Of a DNA stretch of 64,000 nt, positions 1 through 12,842 are shown piece after piece. The notes under the pieces are model-generated. The model was not told the DNA's origin. It ran no database searches and was given only the letters and a program-made list of their open reading frames with translations. The stretch's first letter is position 1, and each line of letters begins with the position of its first letter. Origin of the DNA: Musa acuminata AAA Group (lineage: Eukaryota; Streptophyta; Magnoliopsida; Zingiberales; Musaceae); NCBI RefSeq assembly GCF_036884655.1, contig NC_088357.1:8233001-8297000 (forward strand), given 5' to 3'. The translations under genes and the position numbers were made by a program.

Positions 1-3000
1 GCAGATAATTGTCAGACGTAGTTGGCCAAATGTAATTCTTTGGAACAAGAATTCCTGAAGCAAACGTCTTAATAAATGTGAGATTATTCAACAGCAAACC
101 ATATGTTTGGTTCGTAGATGGTTCTGTAGTGTCCTTGCCAAGAAACCGAAAAATGAGCTTTGTCTTCGTGTTCCTAAATCTTGGAGCTATGCCACTAAGG
201 AAAGCCAACTCTGGGGAGGACAGATAGTTCACAATGACACGCTTTGATACAGAAAGTACATAGTTTCTCATGCTCAAATTATGCTGCCTATAGAAAATAT
301 CATGCTGCAAAAGGAAGAGTAATGATCAAAGAAGTTAGATGGAGATAACTAATAGGAAATTTTGAGATCAATAAGTATTGAAAGGGCGAACATATGCAAC
401 CCATGTTTAAGTAGGTTTACCTGTATATTCAACCAAAGAGCACCAGGTTTAATTTGTGTCTTCACATCATCAACAGAGAGTATGGGAGATGCACTGGAGT
501 CAAATGCATTTGTTCGAGAATAAATTGCTTGTGTTACTGCTCAAGATGGAAAGAAAAAAAAATATATATTATATATTATGTATATACAAAAGCACATTTA
601 TATAAAGGTATACATCTGCAAGTACCTGTATTATCTAATAAGCATGTGTGCATGTTTATCGACACATACAGATTTTTGGGAAAACAGAGTATAACAGTTT
701 AATCAAATAAACTTTTTCTTCTGAATATTGTTTACGAAACCTGATGGGTGTTTACGCAAAAATTCAGAAGTAGATAATTTATACCCAGATTCCAAACTTT
801 CCATCGATTTTATTGAAATGCAAAAGAGTTAAGGGCACATGGATATTTAATACTGTTCATTATGGAATGAGAATCTCACATTTTAAATTAACCCAGGCTT
901 TGATTCTTTGAAGATGTCTCCATGGAATTCAGGGGGACAATCAGAATTTTTTGGTCTTCTCCCATGAGCTCCTCGACATGGTTCCCTATGCTCAAGTGAG
1001 TGATACATTTGGTGGCACTGGCTAAACAAAAAACTCATCATCAATTTTATGTGACTCAGCTCCTTAGGGTGGTTAAAAAGCCCAAGTCTAAACGCATGAT
1101 CTAGCTATCTCATATCTTTTTATTGTTCTCTAAATTACTACAGTAGCAAATTTACATGTGCACCCGATGCCTCACAAACAGAGAATCTAAAGCACATTAG
1201 ATGCTACAATCTATTGCGTAATAGGGAAATGGAGTAATTGATCCACTAGGTATATTTATATGGAGATCACTGTAATATTAATAAATAAGTTGGTTAAATT
1301 TTAGTTTAAAATTACAGACAAAGTTACATATTCCCCATCACTTTTCAAGTGCTGCACTTCTCTAGCTCCTATAAACCTATAGAAAAGTTGGTTGGTTAAC
1401 AATTCATAAGAGAATGTAAATTCAAATACAAGAAGGGAAAAAAAATCACTAAAAATATACAGGGAGACTAAAAAAGATTTATAGCACAAGAAAGATGAAG
1501 AACAAGGTATCAATGGAAAACCACAACACAGGCAGCACACTGTTAATACAACTTATATGAGTTTGAGGATAGATTCCTTGTTGATCAGACCAAAATGATA
1601 TAGTGATGAACATTAAAGGGCACACTGATTAAGTTGCATATGAGAATTTGCTGATTGGTAAAACTAGTTACTGTAAGCAGTTGATTTTTTCATCATATCA
1701 CAATGTAGATTGAACATTGCGAAAAAATATTCATAAGAAATTACATGCGAACATGATTTTCATCTTTGCTTATGTTGTTTTTCCATTAAATTCCTCGTGG
1801 TGCAAGGATCCATTTCTCTTCCCATGGCAGTATATAAGATTCCCAACAGAATGAAGGGTCGCTCAAATAGTCTTGTTAAAAGTCTATCTTTCAAGATTGA
1901 AAGAAAAAGAAAAGGCAGAGTTTAGTTTCCTATTTATAATGTTATTCTTTCCATCTCCTCTAATATGACGCTTCCTTTTATACTTTACAATCTACTCTTA
2001 AACTCCTATCTCCCTCTTAGTTCTTATATAATCTGTCACACAAGTTTCAGATTGTTTGTTTTTATTGACATTAAATTTTAGCTGTTTGGCAATATTTAAT
2101 GAAGCTCTGCAGCATGTCCTGTTGTCAGAACCTGAAACCCCATTTATACTATTACAAGTATTAATTACTGGTACTGGAATGGAGCCAACCAGGAAAACAG
2201 AATGTAATTATTGTTAAGATAAGGCAAGATAGCAATTTTGCAAGCTTTTCATTGCACTGCACAATTGTCAGGATATCAAGTGCTAAAAGCAGCATATGTT
2301 TTACTTACCGGTAACCTGTGCTAATTCATTTTTGTCGTAGTCCACGGAGAACCATCCAGATGTAGGCACACCATTAACCATGTAGGATTTCTTCCCTTGA
2401 GGATAGGAATATTGGATATCAGTGCAATTGTTTAAAGTTATGTCTGGAAGACAAATCCCAACACCATCTTTTGTCAGTCGCACATCACACCATAAAGTTG
2501 TATCACTTGAACTGAATAATGAAACAGATTTATAGGCATTGTAACTGGAATCAGCAAACAATCCTGAAAAGCCTCCTTTAGCTATTATTGCAGGGGCATT
2601 GCCTGTAATATCAAAAAGATTTGTAGCTTTCAGCACAATGCAGAGAATTTAAATGTGTAGAGCATGATAGATAAAATTGTAAGTCAATGTCTTCTAATAA
2701 AAGAACTGTAGGTTGTATACTTGGAGAAAATAAGCAAGGCTAACAAATTGCAGATAACATAATTCCATCATCAGCCATGAAAGCAAGAAAGCAGATAAAA
2801 CAAAAAAACTAAAACTAAACCTGATACCATAAGCAGTTTTTTCAGAATGCACCTTGTCATATAAAAACAATTAACTTCCAAAAGTTAATTTCAAAGGGAA
2901 TGATGCAGAACAGTCCATGAAAGACATCATACTTATGCATCCATGTTCAGCCCTATGGAGCCTCCTCGAATTCCTAGCCAAGGTTATTTTCTCCAAAATA

Positions 3001-4711
3001 GTGTGTTGGGTTTCAACTTTCGGCAGGTGCATTTCCTATTTCATAATGTACTCGACCCTCTGCTTTTTTAACCATTGACTCCAGACTGAAGGCAACATCC
3101 TCATTATTTTGGTCTTCCAAACTTAATTCCTTAGTATCCATGCATTATCTCATACACTTTTCAATATGATTAAATAATCATGCCAACCATATGCAACCAA
3201 ATGTTACAAATTAGACAAATCATGCATTAAATATTGGCAGAAATTTATTAGATTCCCATATTAAACTTGCGGAATCATGGAGATCAGGAGGTTGTTGATA
3301 ATGGTGCATATTATATGAACAATGTCTTCAAATTGCCAAAGCATGCGAATGAAACAGTTTATCTATAAAATGTCTTTTCGTCTGTTCAGACCCCTCCAGA
3401 GTCCTAGTAAAGATTGTGCTGAGTTTTCTAAATCTTTCTGAAGTAAATCTTTTGCATATGGGAATAAATTTCAAATGCAGACCTCGTCATTATTCTTTAT
3501 GGTAAGTGTAATGGGCTTGAATGTATTCACATTTAAAACTGATAACTTCTCCAAACAATCCAGGCACACATCTCCATCACGCTACAAAAAATCTTAGGCT
3601 CATGGCCAACTGTTTAACCAGCTTATATAAAAAAAGGTATCAAGAAACTTGGTAGCTGTATAATGCTGTTTCTTTAAAATAGTTCCATGCTGAGTGAAAG
3701 TCTCTTCAGATCCAACCTCCCAAACACACAACATATGGACCGATTTCTCATCAAAGCACATGAGCATATATCTTTCTTTACTTTAATATGGAGATCATGC
3801 TTGTCCATAATACAACAATGAAAGAACTATTAGCAGCCAAGATGACATAAAGCAGCACACTTACCAGCAGTCAGGTGGTTATCAATTGAAATGCCACAAT
3901 AATCTACCTCAAGATGTCATAAATATGTCCATAGATCTTAAGCTAATCACATAACCTTCTAAAATCTTGATTAACAACTTGAAAAATGAAAATAACCCAG
4001 AATAATTGCCCATTATTAAACAATGTTTTCAAGTCCAAAAACAGCATCAGGCTGTCCACAAGTTTTTAGATCTCCGAAGGAATCCAAATTTTTAGATCTC
4101 CCTTAAATTTCTAAAAGAAAACTCGGATTGAACTCGCTACATATATATATAAAAACAGATCACAAGATTCACATGAAATCGATACTTCTGAGAGCAAAAC
4201 CAAGTAGACATTGTGAACGGAACTCAACAACAACAAAAGATGTAAATCCAAGCTACCAGTAGTTGCCTACAAGAAGAAAAGCGAGAGGATCCGCCTTGTT
4301 TCAATTAAAAAAGAAAAAGATGAATACGTTTCAAGAAAGACATTGAAGCAAAAACAGAGCTTTATTTTTCTTTTTCTAGGCAAGGATATTTGACATGGAT
4401 GGCAACAAAAATCGTCCCTGAAATCTGCCCACTGGAATCAAGTACACCGAGGAACTCAAGAAACCAGATCACAAAAATCCCACCTTTTTAGCATAGAAAA
4501 ACCAAGAAAGAAAGAGAAGTAAAGATCACCACTCGAGAGAACCTCATCACAAAAAACCCTCCTTTCTTTACCAAGAACCAAGAAGAAAGAAAGAGGAAGA
4601 TAGAGTACCACTCAAGGTCAGCCATTTTTGAGCGGTGGTGAGGCCCAACTGCAACAAGAGGCAGGCCACGAAGAAGGAGGAGATGCCCCCTCCAGAGCTG
4701 CTCCTCCCCAT
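1..4711 (-). CDS. GDPDL: Glycerophosphodiester phosphodiesterase GDPDL/SHV3-like, 5' part (runs off left edge)
   Basis: Four exons were joined by phase: 4609-4711, 2309-2602, 421-536 and 304 to the window edge. All have GT-AG borders and stay in frame. Exon 1 encodes an N-terminal signal peptide with a Leu-rich core ending near LGLTTAQKW. Exon 2 starts inside [14 protein letters not shown], the conserved opening of the first GDPD-like domain of the plant SHV3/SVL (GDPDL) family. Exon 3 carries IYSRTNAF and exon 4 carries [16 protein letters not shown] and SNQTYG-like family motifs. Family members are GPI-anchored, cell-surface proteins of about 750 residues with two GDPD-like domains, needed for cell wall (cellulose/pectin) organisation; direct phosphodiesterase activity is debated. 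About 230 residues are visible here, so the second domain and GPI signal lie outside the window. Introns 1 and 2 are long (about 2.0 and 1.8 kb). The start ATG at 4711 gives a good signal peptide. Confidence 0.9.
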
Positions 4712-5989
4712 TGCCCTCAGCAAGAAAAAATCTAACTCCAGATCGCACCCACGCGCCCCCGACGGAGCCTGAGGAGATCGAGCTCAAGCTGTCCTCTGCT
4801 CCGCAACACAAGAACCAAGAACTGGAACAACGCGCAAGGTGGAAGGAGGAACCAGAGACCGAGCAGCGGCAGCCTATGCCCGCAGAGCGAGTTTTGTAAT
4901 GTATATCATTGTAGGCTAAGAGAATCTCGGTTCTCGAAGAAAGTTTCAACCTTTTCCCTATTTTCTAACTTGTATATATTAGCTAATCTCCATTTCTTGA
5001 CCACAGTCGAAACCTTTTTCTTCCTTTATTATATATATCGACCCATAAATCTTTTGACGGTGAGTTTACGGCTCCTTGTTGAGCTCTTGAGCGGCTTCTG
5101 CGGCGGCTGAAACCATCTCATTGTTGGTATAGGGTTGTGGTAAAGATTTATACTGTTGATGATGCTTCCGCAAACAGGGCCAAGTCTAATGAAGTCCTCT
5201 GATGAGAGGAGAGAGATGCAGGTTTTATGCCCGCCTGTTCTTTTTCTGTGGGCAGCCTGTAGCTTCCGAGCAAGATTTCAAACAGTGCAAGTGTGTATTT
5301 GGCACTGCATTCAGCTACTCGTCTCATAAATTTACTTCAACATATAATTGCTGTACGATCAGCTACTGTTATTCGTTGAATTAGACTAATTTGAGGTCAA
5401 CCACTGTTCGATAAAAGAGGCAGCAATCAACGTGCACAATCTATGGAGTATATCTATCTAAACTCCGTTGCTTTGGATATTCACCTTTATTTGAGCCAGC
5501 CACTTCGTTTGCAGCACTGATTTCTACAGAAACTTCATGTAGTTGATCTATTCCTGTCCGGAGAGTGTTGTTGATTGGATCCATGCATCTTCCTTGACCA
5601 GAACTTGTTTCTCTAGATTTGTCACGAGCAGTAGAACTCGTGCATCCCATAATTAAGGATTGCAAAAAAAGGAGGTGTCTCGCTCTCAAAAGAACAGTAA
5701 CCATCAACCACTTTTTTTACCTACGGGGTGGATTGTCACTGCTTTTTATGGCCGTTGACTCACGAAAAGAAGATACTGATCAATGATGATACCCGATCTG
5801 TCTTCTTAAGTTAATTAAACACCCCCAATTATATAATAAATGCCAACCAACGACTCCCAGGTGGATAATAATAATAATAATAAATAAATAAATAAATAAA
5901 TATCAAGAACTTGTGTGTTTTGTTAATCAAATACGAGTGAGAGTCGATTTTGAGATTAAAGAATTATTCTATTTTCCTAATTATGAATA
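4712..5989. other. Intergenic, no secure gene; 5' flank of the GDPDL-like gene
   Basis: The part next to 4711 is the likely 5'UTR and promoter of the GDPDL-like gene. I see no recognisable protein otherwise. A 69-codon reading frame on the minus strand (5441-5650) begins MGCTSS, discussed under findings. An (ATA)n/(AAAT)n tract lies at 5866-5902. Confidence 0.6.
5866..5902. repeat. AT-rich microsatellite (ATA)n/(AAAT)n
   Basis: Runs of ataata followed by aaataaat repeats are read directly in the sequence. Confidence 0.9.
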
Positions 5990-6006
5990 GGGGGGGGGGG
6001 GGGGGG
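5990..6006. repeat. Homopolymer G run (17 G)
   Basis: Seventeen consecutive G residues are read directly. They mark the left edge of the GC-rich island. Such runs are prone to length error in sequencing. Confidence 0.9.
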
Positions 6007-6009
6007 CAG

Positions 6010-7560
6010 CGCAAGCAAGGCTGTAACGCATCCAAGGTTACGCGGTGATCCTATGGATCACCATGCGCTCGAAACGATGGCAAAGAGGTCCCCCACATGG
6101 GTCGGTCCCATGGAAAGCCATCTCAGGATCACGAAAAAGCCTTCCCCACCGTTCACCGCGTCATCCATCGCCTTCGCTCCCTCATGGACAGTGGGGCCCA
6201 CGCGGTACCGGTCCCATCATGGGCTCGGGTGTCCCACGCGGCACGTGGGTACGTATATAAAGGCGGGGTCGAAGGTAAGGTCACGGAACGGTGACGCTAA
6301 TGCATACTCGGCGAGCCGAGCCGTGTTGCGGGATCGGCGTGGGACCGTAACCTCTGCGCCAGTCACGAGGGAGGGGACGCGTACTGAAATGTCTTATATA
6401 CCCCTTCCGTCACCGTTGGGTGAACGGTGCACGTGTCGGGACGCGAGTGGAGGGAGGGAGCCTCCGAGCGAAACGCTGACGGCGACGGAGCACTAAATGC
6501 CAAATTTGCCCCACAGACATCTCTGACGCTTCGGTCTCTCTTTCTCGCGGGGGCAATCACATGCCACCATGCCGCTCACTGGTGTGCGTACGCGAGCGCA
6601 ACACTCTCTCTCGATAATGGCAGTCTTCAAATGGGAACTCACAATAATAGCACGGTGTTGTGGTGTACATGGATCGCATGGGTTGTTCTCCGGACAGATG
6701 GGACCTACGGAAACTGGTTGCCCAGTGGTGACATTAATTTCCTCGGTTTAATCCTTGGTGGATGCACATGGCGTGTCAACAGATACATCCAAGCATCGGC
6801 ATGATGGACGGGCCATCGGGAACCTTCTTCATCTGTACCAGCTATATGGCACCGAGACCTCTCTTTCTTCTACGCAACTACGCTGCTACGTAGTTTTCTT
6901 CCCTTTTCTTTTAATTCCTCTAAGTAGTGCAGGAGGAACCCTTCGTGAAGCTGCTCATCCGCGTGAGAGTCCGATGGTATCTTAGAGATCAACATCAGTC
7001 CGCTTGCGCCCAGCTGTGCAGCACTGGAACATGATGAGGCATTAGATAGATTCCAGGAGGATGAAAGGAGACCGTGGAGTTTCCATGTCGCTCAAAACCA
7101 TAACCTTTTGGGGTCATTCAAGTGCGTGAACAACGCCACAGTCTTCCGTATCCCATTAGGAAGGAGTGGTCCCCACTGCATAATGATAATGTTCACCATA
7201 TCCAAAGTTGCACCTACCGGTGTACCGAGGGGGGGTGGGGGGGGAGAAAGGAAGAAGACGGTGGGTGGGTGGCGTCACATGGAGCAGCCTCCCTCCGTCG
7301 TCCAAGTGGGCAGCTCCGTGTGGGTCCCAACCCGGAAGGCTTAGCTGGCCTCCGGTCCTCGCGATGCGGGTTGGCGTGGGAAAAAGCTGGCGCTCGACGA
7401 AATGGTGGCGAGGTTACGGGCAACCATTCTTCGAGCTTGTTTCACACCATGTGTCTGCGTGTCATGGTTACAAGCATTCTGTCGAACACCTTGCATGCCA
7501 CAGAAACAAAATGGGAGAAGAGAAATGGCAACATGACATTGAAACATCCCCATAAAAGAT
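6010..7560. other. GC-rich island without recognisable gene; promoter-like motifs
   Basis: This stretch is clearly richer in G, C and CpG than its AT-rich surroundings and has many overlapping open frames on both strands. None of their translations resembles a protein family I know. A CACGTG G-box at 6242-6247 sits just ahead of TATATAAA at 6254-6261, and a second TATATA lies near 6395-6400 with another ACGTG core at about 6429. It could be a promoter and first exon of a non-coding or poorly conserved transcript, or the remains of a GC-rich repeat. I cannot decide from sequence alone. Confidence 0.4.
6242..6261 (+). promoter_or_regulatory. G-box plus TATA box (putative core promoter)
   Basis: CACGTG at 6242-6247 is followed by TATATAAA at 6254-6261. 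The spacing is unusually tight and no confirmed gene lies directly downstream, so promoter function is inferred only. Confidence 0.35.
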
Positions 7561-9403
7561 AATATGGATGCACATCAAAGAGGGTGCTCTGTATCGAGAA
7601 TAAATACCATCTCACGAGGCACCATCTACGTGTCAGTAGTTGGCCTTCTATCTATCCATTGATCTTTCATAAACATAAAAAAAAAAAAAGGAACAACAGA
7701 TGTATATTTAAAATATATCTTTTACGGATAAGAGAGACTTGACGAACTTACGAGATAACAAAAGTTCTCCGACGGAAAGGACATGTGCAGTTCCTAACCA
7801 AATGAATTTCCATTTTGTCTTACAAGAGAAGATCTCGGTGGTGATAATTTCTCACTAATTTGGACATTAATCTCACCTCATTAAATTAATCATAGAGAGG
7901 TTGCACATACAGTTAGTTCTGTCTCTCTCAAAGGACATTAATCTCACCTCACATCTTCTTCGGCTCTCTCTCAAAGGAGGAGCGGACCACACGAGCTACG
8001 AAGAAGCATTTGGGAAAATGTCCACAGACATCAAATGTACATCATTGCACCAATTTTGTACTTGTTGTTGATGTGATGCATCATAGGCAGATAAGTCCGT
8101 AAACTTGTGTGTCAAAACTGAAATGTCAAAGGACCTACGATATTAAGGGGTCCCATAGTGTCATATCAAAGATTTAATATGGTTTAGTGAAGCTAACATT
8201 CATATCAAGAAAATAGAGTGAATCAAATCTTAAAACTATGTTTCTTTAATCAAGACATCAACTAACTCATGTACAGTATCAAGTATAGTCATGCATTAAT
8301 AATCATACACACGAGTACCTTATTTATTTATGAAAATTTTTAATAATTATTTATATTTCTAATCGTGACTATTTATGGATTCTCTCGTAAAGATATATAT
8401 AGAGTCATATTTCATAGAAAATATTATTTCAAATCTATTTTAGAGTTATGCTGTTCCGATGTCTCTACATAGAAGCATTAATCATTAAAAAGATAAAATT
8501 AAAAATAAATTATATTTATATAAATTATTATACTCGGGCAATCAATCAACTTATTATTATTATATTGAATCTCCAATCATAAAGTTTAGATTTTTATCAT
8601 TGAAATACTCATAAGATTTATCTCCTTTGTCATCTAACATAAAATATAAAAATGATAGAATGAGAATTTAATCATCTAATATATTTTTGTCTATTTTTCA
8701 TGTGTTACTCATTTTAGTATTTATAAGTTTATTTTAAAAACAAAAAGAGTAAGGTTTGAGACCATACAAACAACAAAAATTAAATTCATAAACCATTCTC
8801 TTTAATACTTGTGGTGTCAAGTGCTACAAGCTCAACTTATTTTTAGATAATAATATTTTGTTTCATTGATTACTAAAATATAGCACTTTCACTGAGAAGA
8901 AATACATATTTAGATGTAGATTTAATATATAAATAATCAAAAATTTAGTTGGCATCGTTATAACTTTTAAAAATAGTAAAATATCATACAAAGCTAAGTT
9001 CATAAGAAAAAATACCAAGATATCAAAAACTCATTCAAGAGCATTTTAATGAACCAAACTTAATTACTAGTATATCTACTAAGTCTGAATATAGCATAAA
9101 AAATATTAAGTATAATCATATTTGATAAATAGAGAAGAGATCTAATTATTTGAAAGTATCTTTTTTTATTTATAAAATTATCAGTATTTTTAACAAAATG
9201 AACTTTTTGATCATAAGGAGTGAAGATAGATGAATAATCATGATATTTATTTTTTTAATATAATGAGATTGAGATAATGATATAGGATTAGAAGATTTTT
9301 GAATTTTTATTCTTAAGATGATGATGTCAGCTTTACTAAGATATTTTATATCAAAGCGGTGAGATAAAAATGATTTAATCTGTATCTAGGCAAGAATTAA
9401 GAT

Positions 9404-9542
9404 GTCACTAACATAAAGATAAAGATGAATAAGTATAAATTTATTTTTAATAGTTATCAGATTCATTGATTTCAAATCTAAAAGATAAAATCACATAAAT
9501 AAATTTTTCGTGTCACTGCTTAGGTGCTTGCTTAAGTCCATA
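9404..9542 (-). pseudogene. Copia reverse transcriptase fragment
   Basis: The minus strand encodes YGLKQAPKQ, then a stop codon replacing Trp, then HEKF, and further on LYVSDILI. These match the conserved YGLKQAPRQW and YVDD blocks of Ty1-copia reverse transcriptase. The first catalytic Asp is Ser here, so the copy is dead even apart from its stops. Confidence 0.85.
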
Positions 9543-10379
9543 CAGGGATTAGATCACACTTTTCTTCTTGTTGAAGAACAATAAATCCTTCGAGTTGATT
9601 TATTTATATCTTTTTTTCTAGCTCTTCCCATAAAAAAATAGTCTTCACATTCATTTGATAAACAAAAAGTTTATAGATTTACGTAAAAGCAAATATGACA
9701 CACATAGTAGCAATTCTCATTATAGGTGCATAAGTGTTTAGCCCCGCTATAGGTAACTTAGTAAGAATCCCAAGTGTTAGTATTAATTTTGAATTCTCTT
9801 TTATTGTTAATCGCCTCTTTCTAAAAAAATTATAAAGCTCATAGCTTTTTGAAATAAACTTGATATATTTTCTATTATATAAGAGATAAAATCATCATTA
9901 AAGTTATTTTCAATCCTACTTCTATTATTTCTTCGTTAGATGTTAGATTTTATAAGAGTTGAAAAAGATAAAGATCAATCACTTAAAAGGAATATATTTT
10001 CAAAAAATGATGTATCTCCGTATTCAATCAATGTCATTTAAGATTTCAAGTATTTTAAAATTTACTATAATAAATTTATAAGTATTGCTATCAACGGAGT
10101 ATTTTACAAAGATAACATACACTGTTTTGAGATTTATCTTCTTTTTCTTAGGTTTTGAGATATCGACCTTAACTAAATAACCTCATATTTAGAAATAACT
10201 TAATCTTGGTTTATAATCCTTTTAAAGTTTATAAAGAGTTATCTTTTTATTCTTTTATGATATCTTATTAAGTATATAATAGACTAATAAAATAGTCTCT
10301 TCTCATAAGTTCTGAGGTATTCTTGAATTAAAGATCAAGGTATTAATCATATTTAAAAGGATTTTATCTTTTTTTGTAG

Positions 10380-10870
10380 TTACATCATTAGATTAAGATG
10401 ACTAGGGAGTAGTAACTTCATGAATTATGTCATGATCTTTATGAAATTTGATAAATTTATTAGAAGTGTACTCATCTCCTCTATTGTTTTAATTTTACTG
10501 TAAAAACAGTTTTCAACTTTATTCAGATCTTAAATCAGTTAAAAACTTCATCTTTAGTTCTTAAAAGATAAGTATAGTATAATTCGGAGAAATCTTCAAT
10601 AAAGGTCACAAAGTAATAACTTATACGTCTAGCTTATACCGAATCATAAATATCACTATAGATTAATTCAAGTTTTTGAGTATCTCTAAATTAAATAGGT
10701 TTAAAGGGTTTTCTAAGTTATTTAGATTAAACACAAATCTCACATTTAGATTCAAATTTAGAGTTAAATTTTATAATCAAATCAAGATAAGGCATTCTTT
10801 GAATTGATCTAAAGTTGAGATGATAAGTCTCCTATGCCAAATATCACGAGATTCAAAATTTAAGACAATA
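10380..10870 (-). pseudogene. Copia integrase fragment
   Basis: The minus strand shows WHRRL, then MPYLDLIIKF and KCEICV after a frame change, which fit the HHCC zinc-binding domain. Further on, GGDEYTS-like and IIHEV blocks fit the DDE core. In-frame stops follow. Confidence 0.75.
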
Positions 10871-12842
10871 GAGGATGATAATTCATATTTGTTGATTAAA
10901 GGAGTGATTACATTAAGCTTAAAAAGTCCTTCAGATATAAAATATTTTTCTACAAACATATCTCCCGTCCAGATTACAATTTTTTTTTGCTTTCAAAACT
11001 ATTCTATATCCTAACTATACAAAGAGAGATCTACTGATTAGATTTTATCTAATATCTAATACATGCATTACCTTTTTAAAGTATAAGTGTCTTTCCTTAA
11101 AGTAAGCTTGAGGGTAATGCATCCAGTTCCTAACACATTCCCAGATGCACCATTCCCCATGGTTACATATCCTTCACTTAAGATCTAGTAAGAGAAAAAT
11201 CATTGTTATTAGTACAAATATAAATATTTGCACCTGAATCTAGTCACTATTTAGAATCATGATATGTTAGATTCACAATTAGGATAAAGGAAATATATCT
11301 GAAAGAGGAATTTGATGGTTTAGCCTCGGTCACATTTACTTAAGTTTTAGGCTTAAGAGAGTCATTATTTGTGTAAATCATCTTTTTCTTCTTTCGGCAG
11401 AAGTAGGATGGAGTAAGAAGATTGTCTCAATTGTAACAGCAGAAGAAGTTATGTTTTCTTGGCTTCTTATTCTCTTTGAGTTTGAAGGAATACCTAGGGT
11501 TTTGAAATTAGTTGGATTTAGGGTTAGTGTTAGAATTTAGATTAGGATTTGAAAACCTTAATTTAAACCCTTTACCTTTAGGTTTGAAGTTTTTACCCTT
11601 AAGATTAAAGTTATGATATTGATTATGGTTTGAGTTTCTATGATTTTGAAAATTGCTTTGGGAATCAGCCATTGACTTAGCTCATATTTGATTTTCTTAA
11701 ACTTTTTTTTGTCGATATTGATATACTATTTTGATACCTTAAATAATAGATTTAGGAGCTTAAGTAGTTTGAGATATCATAATCTCTTGATCAAATTTGG
11801 ACCAAAAAGAAGGAAGTTTATCTAAATAGACAAGAGATCTGATATAATTTAGAAAAGATAGTTCTAATTCTATAAATTTGATTGATCAAATTTTGAAATG
11901 TATGAAGGCTAAATGATCCATTATTTTGAAGTTGTTAAAATAAAAAACAATGAAGCAATAGATACATTTGGAATATCTAAAAGATGTATCTTCTGAAGTT
12001 TATCAAATTTTCTTAGCAATTTCATATTTACTATAATTTTCATAAATTTATTAGATTGTTAAAAATTTATGCATTTCATGGATTTAGAAGGAGGAGTAAT
12101 TTCCAAATCAGGCCTATAGTTAATTGTTCAAGCCACTCGACAAGATTAATCTCATTAAATTTCTTAAGTCTAAGAGACAGAATCGTTTAAGGTCATTCAT
12201 AGATTTTGGATGAAACCTAAAAAAAGAAATAGATTTGTAATATTTATAAAATAAAATTTGAAAATCCTTATAGTTACAATTCTTGATTTAATGGAGTAAA
12301 AAGTAAGTTGAATAGATTTTTTGTTTCATTCTTTAAAATATTTATTCGCAAAGAGATCTCACAGACAATTTTGATAATAATCTAACATAAAATAAATGTA
12401 AATGTAATCATATCACAAATAACAAATATTATTTATCGAATTATATAGAATAAAATTTAAATTATAATTTAATATAATTTCGTGCCTTTTTTTTCTCTCA
12501 TAATTTTAATAGTCACAACAGCACGTAATTGCCATGTGTCATACATACCTAAACCTACACCCAAATCTCACTCATCAACACCAGACAAATACATGCAAAT
12601 GGCCAATCTTACTTCTTAATCTTTCGGCAACACTTCATCGACGAGAGTAAAGAAGTCTTTCCACAACCGGAAATTTGAGTTTCAACTTTATTTTGCATAT
12701 TGAACTTGATAGTTAGTTCGGGTGATTGGGGCTTACGATTACAATGGCGATGTAGTACTCGTTGATCCATCAGTTCTTTTATCAGAAAGCACTCCATGAC
12801 GAAGCAAAGGCAGAGCATGACGATGGAGATGGAGATGACGCG

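Larger units (their letters stand above)
8200..12400 (-). mobile_element. Decayed Ty1-copia LTR retrotransposon (internal region)
   Basis: Read on the minus strand, this AT-rich block holds degraded pieces of a copia polyprotein in the correct order. They are a Cys-rich knuckle-like stretch (about 11390-11450), a protease-like DSGANIYICTN motif (about 11200-11260), an integrase HHCC start with WHRRL (about 10830-10860), an integrase core EYTSNKFIKF...IIHEV (about 10380-10490), reverse transcriptase YGLKQAPKQ (about 9515-9542) and a YVSD version of the catalytic YVDD box (9404-9415). Stops and frameshifts interrupt every domain. The W codon after YGLKQAPKQ is now TGA, typical of C-to-T decay at methylated sites. 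I could not find the LTRs or a primer-binding site, so the ends are approximate. Confidence 0.85.

Noticed and set aside
4488..4949. 153-codon minus-strand frame over the GDPDL-like first exon
   Set aside because: The correct frame is the one giving MGRSSSGG...[12 protein letters not shown], which splices properly to exon 2.
6053..6804. Overlapping frames in the GC-rich island
   Set aside because: All frames are open because stops are rare in GC-rich DNA; codon patterns and translations look random.
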